Assembly: GCA_036939975.1 (NCBI GenBank) | Contig: JALLPB010000476.1 | Span: 1 to 15,855, forward strand | Reading direction: 5' to 3' | From: Cyclostephanos tholiformis | Taxonomy: Eukaryota; Bacillariophyta; Thalassiosirophyceae; Thalassiosirales; Thalassiosiraceae | DNA length: 15,855 bases | Shown here: piece after piece, positions 1 through 7,663 of the stretch | Numbering within the stretch: the first letter of the stretch is position 1 | Layout of the letters: the number at the start of each line of letters is the position of its first letter | Made by a program: the position numbers and the translations under genes | The notes under the pieces: model-generated | Seen by the model: only the letters and a program-made list of their open reading frames with translations | Database searches by the model: none | What the model was told of the DNA's origin: nothing

Positions 1-375
1 TGAGGTTTCTTCATTTGCAACTGAAAAATGATTCAACTTGTTTTGCACCTGTGCCGTGTGCCTTAGAGACTAAGGACTAAGTAGCAAAGAAAATCTCACT
101 TGGCTTATCATGCTTGCTCGTAGCTACTATTCTCATGAGAGAATCATGGTAAATGCAAAAAAGGAGAATACCATACTATAGCTTATGATGCACAAAAGTT
201 CATATTATTATGCCTCTTGAATTAGTGGCTACTAGTCATTATGATAATCGTCTAGTATGCATTAACTTAGGAGCACCAACACTCTACTCTAGTGGCCCTT
301 TCTCGATTTCCTTTCAAAGAGGGTCTGAGAAAGAATGCACATGTCATCCATATCCATCGATCGCCACTCTGTTCA
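1..375. other. AT-rich intergenic stretch downstream of the first gene
   Basis: No convincing gene is seen here. The one plus-strand open frame starting near 210 runs over the end of the minus-strand gene and has no recognisable domain or compositional sign of coding. The stretch should hold the 3' untranslated region of the minus-strand gene ending at 376. I could not pick out a confident polyadenylation signal. Confidence 0.5.
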
Positions 376-2263
376 TTAGTAGTAAGTCTCTCTGTACGAA
401 CCTGCCCGCATCTGCTTCCTTCGTTCCTCCACATATACATGCTTCAACCTAGCCTCCTTATCCAGAAATGACACAATGCCATCGTACACAGACTGCAATG
501 CCTCGATGTCCGTGGACGATATCTTAATTGGCAATCCCCGTTCCCTCACCAAGGTGAAATAATACCACGTGGGTTTGTGGGGATAGCAAACGGTGCCCTG
601 CTCATTGTAGATCACGGCGCCCCGAATGTCGAACTGCTTCACCTTGACCGATAGCTTGCAGTTCCGGATTTGAGACTCTTTGACAGCAATGTCGTACTCG
701 GCCTACAATGCAAAAATGAAACGGTTGAAATGTCAGAAATAAACATAGTGCCCGATGTATTTACATTATCACATGCAGTGCCATACCCACCTTTGAACGA
801 TACATATAAAGAATATGAGGCTTTCCCAAAATATCTCCGACCACCACGTACTTCGGCTTCCAGGCCCCTGCATACTGCGGAGCGTCGGTGCTCTGATCGT
901 CGTACTTGACCATGCACTGCGCCTCGGTCTTGACCAACCTGACCTCCTTGTTGGGGATGTAATATTCCATGGTCATGGGACGCGGCGCCGCGCTTATCAT
1001 CCTGACCGCCTCGTCAGTGTTGGTCACATCCTCGCCATTTACATTTAGGAGGACGTGCCCGAGCTGAATGCCCGCAGTGTCGGCGGCACTGCCATCGATG
1101 ATGAAGGATATCACAGGACGATCGCCAATCGCCTCGACAAACGAGTCCGACGCAGTTTTAAGTAGCGTCGAGCGGAGCTCGTGACCGGAGGAGAATATCG
1201 CGCCGAGTAGGGGGGTTGTGACTCGGGCGTTGTAATACTCCCCCCCGGCCGGGAGGCCGCGCCCGTCCAGCGCCACGGGAGCCTCGTTGTGCGAATGATC
1301 GCGCCTGTAGGTCGGGGACGCGTCGCTGGCGTCGTCCTCGGAGGAGTTGCCATAGTGGCTACCGTCGCTATCTCCCGCGTGCGTGAGGTTGTCTCGATCG
1401 CCGTCTCGGTCGTTGCTGATCGGGGGAGTAGGGAGTCCGAATCCCATGTCGTTCCAAAAGTCGGCGTTGTCCTGCTGATGTTCAGAGGCCCGGTGTTGCT
1501 TTTGCATAGGGAGGAGTGCGTTGTCATCTGCGAACGGATAGACCGGCGCCGAATCAGCCGCAGGGGCAGCCGGGGCGCCATCGAACAAATCGAATGGATT
1601 CTGAGCGAGGCCGATCTCGCCCAGCGTAGGCATCGGTGCTGCATAGGGCAACGATGGCATCGTGTCGACGAAGTTGTTCGCGACGTTGTTGGCGGCACCT
1701 CCCATGGGGGAAGTAATCGGAGAGGCCGAGTTCCACAGCGGAGAGATGGGCGGCGACGTAAACGAATTCGCCGCGGCCATGGTAAAGTTGTTGGTCGCCG
1801 GGGGGGGATATAGAGTTACATGGTGATGTTGGTGATCGAACGCATCAAGTCTAATATTCGCATAGCATTCCAGATGCGGCCGTTGTTGCGGTCCTTGCTG
1901 GTGAGCTACCTCTTGGTCGGGCGTGACCTGCATGGGTTGATGCTTGTAAGGATGCTGACACTTGTTGTGCTGGCCGACGGCGTTCTTTGTCGCACCGGAT
2001 AAAATCATGCCTCCACCCATCATGGAGGAATTCTCCGACTTTGTTGGAACCGGCGGAGGGGGGGTCGCAGGCGCAGGAGCGGTCGGATTGCTGTCATCGC
2101 CGGGTTCGAAATTATGATCCAGCGACAGCTGACTGAATGGATCAAAGGTCGCGTGGTTGTTCCCGATCATGGTTTGGGCATTTATAACATTTTTCCTCTC
2201 GACCGAAGCATTTCGTTCTTTCGCTCTATCATTACCTATCCGGGGTTGGAGCATCCATAACAA
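376..2263 (-). CDS. PDZ plus PH-like scaffold protein with DPF/NPF motifs (paralogue A), two exons
   Basis: Joining exons 2263-791 and 702-376 gives 599 residues. Residues 1-335 are low-complexity (Pro, Asn, His, Asp) and carry a DPF at 41-43 and an NPF at 222-224 (QNPFDLFDG). DPF and NPF are known ligands of the AP-2 appendage and of EH domains respectively. Residues about 382-435 read as the C-terminal half of a PDZ fold (AGIQLGHVLLNVNGEDV). Residues about 468-580 start with WKPKYVVVG, continue across the intron and end in an amphipathic helix, like a PH-type fold. The paralogue at 2628 aligns from residue 341 onward. A role as a membrane-linked trafficking scaffold is inferred from motifs only; no catalytic site is visible. 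The start at 2263 is the first Met of the frame; Met32, just before the DPF motif, is an alternative. Confidence 0.85.
703..790 (-). other. Intron of paralogue A (88 bp, phase 0)
   Basis: On the minus strand the intron begins GTGGGT and ends TTGTAG, with a possible branch site CTGAC inside. Removing it joins YMYRSK to AEYDIAVKES. This restores the alignment to the uninterrupted paralogue (KKGDYDIAVKEA), which is strong evidence for the splice. Without splicing the frame stops ten residues later. Confidence 0.9.
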
Positions 2264-2627
2264 GAAGGCACTTTGCTAAACGTCCAAGACTGCTTCCTCG
2301 GCCGGTTGCTTGAACAGAAGATAATAATATTATTATTACCTAATTATTTCTTCGCACCTTATTATTTTTCTTCCTCCTCCCTCATTATTTCAGGGAATGG
2401 GAGCCCGCAATATAAAATATTTATTCCTATGTACAAAATCTTTGGAGGCGGAAATCGTTTCGTGAACGTTATTATTTGTGTCAAATTTTGAAGTTTATGT
2501 TTTTTGATTTCGGATTTAAACGGCTGTGTTTTTTTTAAGAAGCAAATAAAAAAGGATTCAATCCGCATTCTATACCATACAGCATAAAAACTGATAAAAA
2601 CCCAACACAACATATCACCTGAGAAGA
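2264..2627. promoter_or_regulatory. Shared divergent promoter region of the two paralogues
   Basis: This 364-bp gap separates two start codons facing away from each other, so both promoters must lie in or around it. It is AT-rich, with an ATAATAATATTATTATTA palindromic stretch near 2320-2337 and T/A runs next to the plus-strand start. No named factor site can be assigned. Co-regulation of the pair is inference from the arrangement. Confidence 0.5.
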
Positions 2628-4925
2628 ATGACTCCCTGGCCCGACGCCCAAACCTCCGACCTGATGCAACATTCGCCCGGTAATCAAATGCCGCAGTCGC
2701 AGTTCCAGCAGCATGCACAACAACATCAGCCTCCCAAACAGCATCAGCAAGAGCTAACGCATCACCCCCAACAACAACTGGACCCGTGGGCCGCCATGCT
2801 GACGCCTCCCCCCGCCCAGCACGCGCCCTTACCATCGCAACTGCAAACTCAACAGCACCAAGTGGACCCGTGGGCCGCCATGCTGACCCCTCCCCCCGCC
2901 CAGCACGCTCCCGTGCCATTACAGTCGCAAGCGCCTCCGGCGCCTCCGGCATCGAAACAACTCACGCCACCGCCCACGATGGTGGTTTACGACGCCTCGT
3001 CCCAGAACCCTCCATCGCCCATGGGTGACCTCAGCGTCCTCGCAGCGGCATTCGGAAACCACGATGCCGCAACGGTTCAGCCGCTGCGGCCGCAGCCTGC
3101 GGCGATCGCGCCGGAGAATCCGTTCGACTTCGGCGCTGTGGCGTCATCCATGCCGGCGGTGATGCCCCCCCCTCCTATGGGGTTGCCCCCGCCTGCCCCT
3201 CCCACGCCGCCCCGGGATGCAAGTCATCAGCTGCAACAACAACAACAACTCGTCGCTCATACCGATCCCTTCGGTTACGCCTGCGTGAGTCCAACGCCTC
3301 AGCAGACAGTCAGTCCACCTATGAGTCCAGTCCCAAAGGCGGCGTTCGTCGTCCTCCCCCCGCAGCAGCAGATCGCCAACGACCCGTTTGGGTACGCGAC
3401 GAGTCCCAACCCCCAACAGCATCAGCAGCAAGCGGCTTATCCCGCCTACGGCTTCTCACCCCAACAGATCAACCAAGATCCTTTCGGGTATGCTTTTTCG
3501 CCAATGACTAGCCCCGTCGTCAGCCCGGGTAATTCGCAGGGCAACAACCTTATCGCCAACTCTCCGTTCGATAGTCCTCCGTTCACGCCCTCTGACTCCC
3601 AGGCTATAGTCCAGAGCCATGCCATCAACGAGGATCCGTTCGACGTGTTCAATGGTAGGTGTGGTCAGACCTCGTCGGCCCTCGTACCTGCTCCAGCTTC
3701 CAACGATCCGTTCGGGGTGGGTGTCAAGAACTCCACGGCTCTCGTATCCGCTTCAGCTTCCGACGATCCGTTCGGGATGGGCGTCCTTGGTGGCTCGTCT
3801 TCGGCCTTGGTCGCGACAACCTCGGCATCCGGCGAGGACTATGGCGATCTCCTCGGTGGCATGTTCGGCGCGCCGGCCCAGGCCGATTCGACGACGATGG
3901 TTTCCGCGGGAAACGGCTTCGCCTCGTCGTCGCCTTTGGCTTCCCGTCCACCTATCGATCCGAGGCTCGAGCACTTGCCGGAAGAGTTGCCGATCAAACT
4001 CGACTCAAACGGCCTGCCTTCAGAGGGGGAGTACTATGAGGCACGAATCAATGCACGATCCCTCGGCACGATGTTTTACACAGCGCGCAATCTCGAGGAG
4101 ACCCTCTTCCTCCGGGTCCCGAACAACGTCATCGAGGCCCTTGGTCAGCGTCCGGTAGTGTCTTACGTCGCCGAAAACAGCGCCGCTCACAACGCGGGCG
4201 TCCTTCTTGGACATGTCGTCCTGTCGGTGAACGGCCAGGACATCTCGAACCCGGAGAACTGCGCGGACATGATACGCAACTTGCCCCGTCCCATCGTTCT
4301 GCGGTGTTACGCCCCCCCCGATCTGGAGCTGACCGTGACCGAGGGATTGCACAAGGTCAAGTATGATACGAAGGACATGGATGCGCCTCAGTCCTCCGTG
4401 GAATGGAAGGAGAAGTACGTCGTTGTGGGTGGGATTGTCACAAAGCCCTGGATGATGAACATGTTTTACAAAAAGGGCGACTACGACATAGCTGTGAAAG
4501 AGGCCCACGCAGGACATAAGATCTCCGTAAAGGTCAAGCAATTCGACTTGCGTGGCGCGAGGATCATCCTAAAGGGCAATGACGGCATGCCCAATCGCAT
4601 CGTGTACCCCTCTGAGGGAAAGCCGTGGTTTTATATCACTATCCTTCCCAATAAGGGATACCCAATCAAGATCTCAAGCGAGAGCATGAATGACCTCGAG
4701 CCCATCTATGCCGGGATCAGGAGGTTTGTTAAGAAGGACATGGAGGCTAGGTATTCGTCTCGTGAGTTCATATCTTCTTTTGAATGGGAAACGGTTAATT
4801 TTTCGTGTTTACTAACTTCCTCTATTTGCTGGTGTCTGATCAGGTATGCAGCAGAGCTTCGACACGATGCGCAGATAAGCGATGAGACTCAATTTACCGA
4901 GACGGATGTGACGGATACGAGATAG
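2628..4925 (+). CDS. PDZ plus PH-like scaffold protein with DPF/DPW/NPF motif array (paralogue B)
   Basis: Residues 1-450 are Gln/Pro/Ser-rich and hold DPW at 52 and 80, NPF at 164, and DPF at 213, 252, 284, 336, 360 and 380, with an SPF variant at 312. Such spaced arrays are typical of clathrin accessory proteins such as epsin and Eps15, where DPW/DPF bind the AP-2 appendage and NPF binds EH domains. A PDZ-like module follows at about 505-560 (AGVLLGHVVLSVNGQD), then a PH-like module at about 593-702 (WKEKYVVVGG to IRRFVKK). No ENTH, ANTH or EH domain is present, so this is not an epsin or Eps15 homologue. Unspliced, the frame gives 765 residues to the stop at 4923-4925. Splicing the probable intron from 4762 changes the C-terminus: about 722 residues ending at 4878 with the first acceptor, or about 735 ending at 4925 with the next. 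Function is inferred from motifs. Confidence 0.85.
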   Translation: MTPWPDAQTSDLMQHSPGNQMPQSQFQQHAQQHQPPKQHQQELTHHPQQQLDPWAAMLTPPPAQHAPLPSQLQTQQHQVDPWAAMLTPPPAQHAPVPLQSQAPPAPPASKQLTPPPTMVVYDASSQNPPSPMGDLSVLAAAFGNHDAATVQPLRPQPAAIAPENPFDFGAVASSMPAVMPPPPMGLPPPAPPTPPRDASHQLQQQQQLVAHTDPFGYACVSPTPQQTVSPPMSPVPKAAFVVLPPQQQIANDPFGYATSPNPQQHQQQAAYPAYGFSPQQINQDPFGYAFSPMTSPVVSPGNSQGNNLIANSPFDSPPFTPSDSQAIVQSHAINEDPFDVFNGRCGQTSSALVPAPASNDPFGVGVKNSTALVSASASDDPFGMGVLGGSSSALVATTSASGEDYGDLLGGMFGAPAQADSTTMVSAGNGFASSSPLASRPPIDPRLEHLPEELPIKLDSNGLPSEGEYYEARINARSLGTMFYTARNLEETLFLRVPNNVIEALGQRPVVSYVAENSAAHNAGVLLGHVVLSVNGQDISNPENCADMIRNLPRPIVLRCYAPPDLELTVTEGLHKVKYDTKDMDAPQSSVEWKEKYVVVGGIVTKPWMMNMFYKKGDYDIAVKEAHAGHKISVKVKQFDLRGARIILKGNDGMPNRIVYPSEGKPWFYITILPNKGYPIKISSESMNDLEPIYAGIRRFVKKDMEARYSSREFISSFEWETVNFSCLLTSSICWCLIRYAAELRHDAQISDETQFTETDVTDTR
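2781..2912 (+). repeat. Two-copy 84-bp-period repeat encoding DPWAAMLTPPPAQHAP
   Basis: Near-identical 48-bp units at 2781-2828 and 2865-2912 each encode DPWAAMLTPPPAQHAP, with two base differences that are both synonymous. The high nucleotide identity points to a recent in-frame duplication that doubled a candidate AP-2-binding DPW motif. Confidence 0.9.
3675..3834 (+). repeat. Degenerate 20-residue repeat around DPFG motifs
   Basis: Residues 350-400 of paralogue B read as two units of the form (S)ALVxAxASxDPFGxGV plus a decayed third unit (SSALVATTSAS followed by GED in place of DPF). Bases are similar but clearly diverged, so this expansion is older than the DPW one upstream. Confidence 0.75.
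4762..4843 (+). other. Probable 3'-terminal intron of paralogue B (82 bp; acceptor uncertain)
   Basis: The donor GTGAGT, branch-like TTTACTAAC at about 4807-4815 and acceptor CTGATCAG form a good short intron. The stretch is T-rich, and its unspliced translation (FSCLLTSSICWCLI) looks unlike the rest of the protein. Further acceptors lie at 4851 and 4854 (a GCAGCAG tandem), and these keep the original frame instead. The first AG after the branch site would give the tail SSRMQQSFDTMRR and a stop at 4876-4878. Confidence 0.7.
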
Positions 4926-5021
4926 TCGTGTAGTGAATTTTTGTCTTTGAGATTAGTTTGTTGTAGCAAGTAGAATATATGGTTTTTTTTTTAGTTTCGA
5001 CCCTTAATAAAAAATCACCTA
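4926..5021. terminator. Tail-to-tail 3' region with AATAAA signal
   Basis: Only 96 bp separate the stop codons of paralogue B and the STK19-like gene. A canonical AATAAA at 5006-5011 on the plus strand is a likely polyadenylation signal for paralogue B. Transcript ends on the two strands probably overlap. Confidence 0.5.
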
Positions 5022-6548
5022 TCACTCTGCCAATCGAACGAACTCTTCTCCTGTGCACGTCTTGTGTATGCGTATCCAACCCTTGGCTAATAAGTCCATC
5101 ACAGCAAATTTACCGGATTGATCGTACCTCAACCCCACCCCCTTCTTAATCGCACCGTTGCCATCGTCGTTCTTGCCATCATCCCTCCCCACATTGCATT
5201 GCCACGCTCGTTGCGCCACGATGCTTCTCTCGATGTCACGTTCCAACGCAGTACGTCCCTTCTCGCCGTTCGGGCATGATCTCAGCCGTCTCAACACATT
5301 CGATCGACCTCGCTCGATGGACCCAGCGGCCCTCCCCAGTCCAGGGAGAGAGAACCAGTATTGTTCGCAATCACGACCGGGTCCGATGTGCCGTTTCGGC
5401 AGGAGCAATCCCGCGTGTGCTAATTGTTGTATCATGACCCCCCGCTGGGTTGCCGAGTAACGACATCTCGTCATGGCCTCTGAGCCTATCCCGATCCCGT
5501 TCATCTCCTCCCCTCTTTTCCCGCCTTCGCAATCCCGTGCGTCGGCGTACGACGGAAAAACTACTCCCTCCTCCCCTCTTCCTCCCCATGATATTATTAT
5601 TTCGCCGATGCCGGATTCCTCCATGTCGCGCGACGCGGCCCACGTCCTCCCCCTGAAACGGGGGAGGAGAACACGAGAAAACCAAAAGTGCGCTTCCTCC
5701 CATGGCATGGCCATCGTCATCCCTCGCGTCGTCGTCGACTGCGTGGGGGACGAGGACGATCGGGAGGCGGCGGCGGCGGCGCATTCCAGCGCCATCCTCG
5801 AGGCGTCGACGTATACGGACGTTTCCATCATCGCCACGTCCGCGTCGTCGTCATCGTCGTCGATTCCCGCCGTCAGGCCATGGAGGTGCAGCGGTCTAAC
5901 GGCGTCCGATTCTACGAGCCGTCGAACCTCTCGTTCCGCGTGCGTTCTCTTCCTTTCGTACTCGTCGTCGTCGTCGTCGTCGTCACCTTGGCAGCCCCTG
6001 GTTGAGGAGGAGGACGACGAGGAGGAGACGACGCCGACGAGGGAGTTCAGGAGCACCCCCCTAGTCAGGAATGGCGCGGCGCCGCATACGACATCGTTGG
6101 TGCCGCCGTTGACGGGGTACGAGAATATCGGACAGTAGGCGCAGGTCTCTGACATGGCGCCGAGTCCATGACCGAAGCCGTTGGCGGGGGGGGGAGAGGT
6201 GTAGGCGCGGAGGCACATTAGCGCATCGCTCGGCAGATCGCCGAACGACGACGACGACGAGGAGGAGGATACGGCGATGGTGGCACGATCGTCGAATTCG
6301 TCGCGTCGGATCGACGACGACTTCGAGGAACCCCCATCGACGTCAACCCGGGGGGGAGGGGCGGAAGCGAGGATGGCGGGGACCCCCCCCGACGAAGGGG
6401 GAGGAGACGACGACGACGTCGTGGACGATGATGTGCGATCGGACGCATACTTCGCCTTCTTCTTCTTCCTTGACTTGGCCCTTACGACGATGCCACCAGC
6501 AACGCGCTTCGGCGGCGATGTTGTTGTCGCACGATCATGAGACGCCAT
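5022..6548 (-). CDS. STK19: STK19-like winged-helix protein
   Basis: A single exon of 508 residues. The C-terminal third matches the STK19 family pattern: ATQRGVMIQQLAHAGLLLP, EQYWFSLPGLGR at about 396-406, GRSNVLRRLR, a KKGVGLRYDQSGKFAVMDLL stretch, then LAKGWIRIHKTCTGEEFVRL at the end. The family core also seems present earlier: PFLTRGVLLNSLVG near 159-172, EREVRRLVESDAVRPLHL near 205-222 and a VAMMETSVYVD strand near 238-248. The human protein, once called a kinase, is now known as a winged-helix DNA-binding factor of transcription-coupled nucleotide excision repair. No kinase motifs are seen here either. The protein is longer than animal STK19 because of Ser, Asp and Gly/Glu-rich insertions and a basic N-terminus (KSRKKKKAK at 25-33) that could be a nuclear localisation signal. 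The start is the first Met. Confidence 0.75.
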   Translation of the reverse strand: MASHDRATTTSPPKRVAGGIVVRAKSRKKKKAKYASDRTSSSTTSSSSPPPSSGGVPAILASAPPPRVDVDGGSSKSSSIRRDEFDDRATIAVSSSSSSSSFGDLPSDALMCLRAYTSPPPANGFGHGLGAMSETCAYCPIFSYPVNGGTNDVVCGAAPFLTRGVLLNSLVGVVSSSSSSSSTRGCQGDDDDDDDEYERKRTHAEREVRRLVESDAVRPLHLHGLTAGIDDDDDDADVAMMETSVYVDASRMALECAAAAASRSSSSPTQSTTTRGMTMAMPWEEAHFWFSRVLLPRFRGRTWAASRDMEESGIGEIIISWGGRGEEGVVFPSYADARDCEGGKRGEEMNGIGIGSEAMTRCRYSATQRGVMIQQLAHAGLLLPKRHIGPGRDCEQYWFSLPGLGRAAGSIERGRSNVLRRLRSCPNGEKGRTALERDIERSIVAQRAWQCNVGRDDGKNDDGNGAIKKGVGLRYDQSGKFAVMDLLAKGWIRIHKTCTGEEFVRLAE

Positions 6549-6773
6549 GGTGTGGGGAAAAAAAAATAATGGCTATATGTACGATACGTCTTAGTAGTGG
6601 CTAATTTAAAATAGAGTTGACGAAGAAGACCAAGACGAAGACGAAGGCGAAGGCGAAATCCAATTGGCCATGACCGGCATCGGGCTGAGAATGCAGACCA
6701 TCCATGAATACATGGTAAACGGCCGTTTCAATGGATGCGGCGAAACTTCTCGCATACACGCCGTGGTCGATAA
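6549..6773. other. Short intergenic stretch upstream of the STK19-like gene
   Basis: It contains the 5' region of the minus-strand STK19-like gene, including an A-run just before the start codon. It also has a GAC/GAA/GGC-rich purine stretch (6617-6657) that would encode an acidic segment on the plus strand. A plus-strand frame continues from there to 6981 but shows no recognisable domain. Confidence 0.4.
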
Positions 6774-7391
6774 CGCAACGGCTCGCGTGACGGCCCACAT
6801 TCCAGGCCTGTCAACATCCACGTTCGAACCGATGGACGGTTCTTCCTTTCATCGGTTTGCACTTGTCCCGTCGGCCACAGATGCAAACACACATTTACGG
6901 GGTGCTGCATCGCATTCGAAATTCCATGGAGAGCCCCATCCCAGGTCCTCCCCGGCAATCCCGGCGACAGATGCATCGTGAAACACAATACCAGCGTGGC
7001 TAGTGCCTGTATCTACGTGGTGATTACGTCTCTTTCGGAAGTAGATAGCGGAAGCGACTACAACTACTCACGATACGTCAAGGACAACTACGATCAAGAA
7101 ATAATACTAGGCGTCTTTTTCTCGATCCCAGCGGCCAATCGATGCGCCAGATCTTACGTTGAGGACGAGCTGGATCATGATTCCTAAGATGAAGATGAAG
7201 ACCGCGATGATGAAATGAATGACGAAGAGGAGGACGACGACGACGGCCACGACGAATTTGTTTGGGATGGATCGGACGAGGGTGTCTACGAAGGGACTGT
7301 AATGCACTCAGAATGGTGTGGGTCGAGTGCCGCGCGATCGAGGACGCCATGCCTCAATTTCATCCCTAACCGCGCACATACACCTGCCTGA
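6774..7391 (+). pseudogene. Degraded or mis-spliced coding stretch with internal stop
   Basis: One plus-strand frame is open from 6774 to 7391 except for a TAA at 7185-7187. It lacks an ATG, so it would be an inner or final exon or a relic. Upstream of the stop it reads plausibly as protein, with several cysteines (CTCPVGHRCKH, TGCCIAFEIPWR) and a helix-like segment EIILGVFFSIPAANRCARSY. Downstream it continues as a strongly acidic run (DEDEDRDDEMNDEEEDDDDG) followed by DEFVWDGSDEGVYEGT, as if the stop interrupts one acidic linker. No intron obviously removes the stop. The LGVFxSxxAANxxARxY shape recalls small uncharacterised algal and fungal proteins, but I cannot name a family. Alternatives are a real gene ending at 7187, or chance. 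Confidence 0.35.
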
Positions 7392-7663
7392 CGGGCCGTC
7401 CAAAGTTGAGGGATCATTTTCGTCGAAGGTAAACATACCTATTTAGGATTATCATATATAAATAATGTATTTTGTCAAACTTAGCAATCATTATACCACC
7501 AGATAAAGCATCCACCGATTCAGATGATATATTTTTAAACCGATGCAGCTGCTATGAAAAACAAGACGGCACGGCCCTATTTAGGGGAAAATCCAGTAGA
7601 AGGGGCAGCAAATGTAATAATGAGGGTGCACAACTGCCCTCTGGATTGTGGAGCAAGATCACG
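7392..7663. other. Intergenic stretch downstream of the shugoshin-like gene
   Basis: Nothing beyond the expected 3' region of the minus-strand gene ending at 7664 is visible. It includes an AT-rich part near 7440-7475 (ATTATCATATATAAATAATG). Short open frames on the plus strand overlap the neighbouring gene and have no coding character. Confidence 0.4.

Noticed and set aside
1289..1813. Plus-strand 174-residue Arg/Val-rich frame
   Set aside because: It is antisense to the disordered N-terminus of paralogue A, whose C-terminal modules and intron establish the minus strand as coding.
5473..6138. Plus-strand frames of 221 and 105 residues inside the STK19-like gene
   Set aside because: They are Ser/Arg-rich shadows of the minus-strand gene, whose conserved family motifs fix the real strand.
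6670..6981. Plus-strand frame beginning MTGIGLRMQTIHEYM
   Set aside because: There is no recognisable domain and no clean splice into the neighbouring frame at 6774; it may be a frameshifted part of the pseudogene-like stretch but cannot be supported alone.
7107..7307. Minus-strand 66-residue frame with a strongly hydrophobic, membrane-like segment
   Set aside because: It is the reverse complement of a GAT/GAC/GAG/GAA-rich acidic stretch, which automatically gives Val/Ile/Leu/Phe codons on the other strand.
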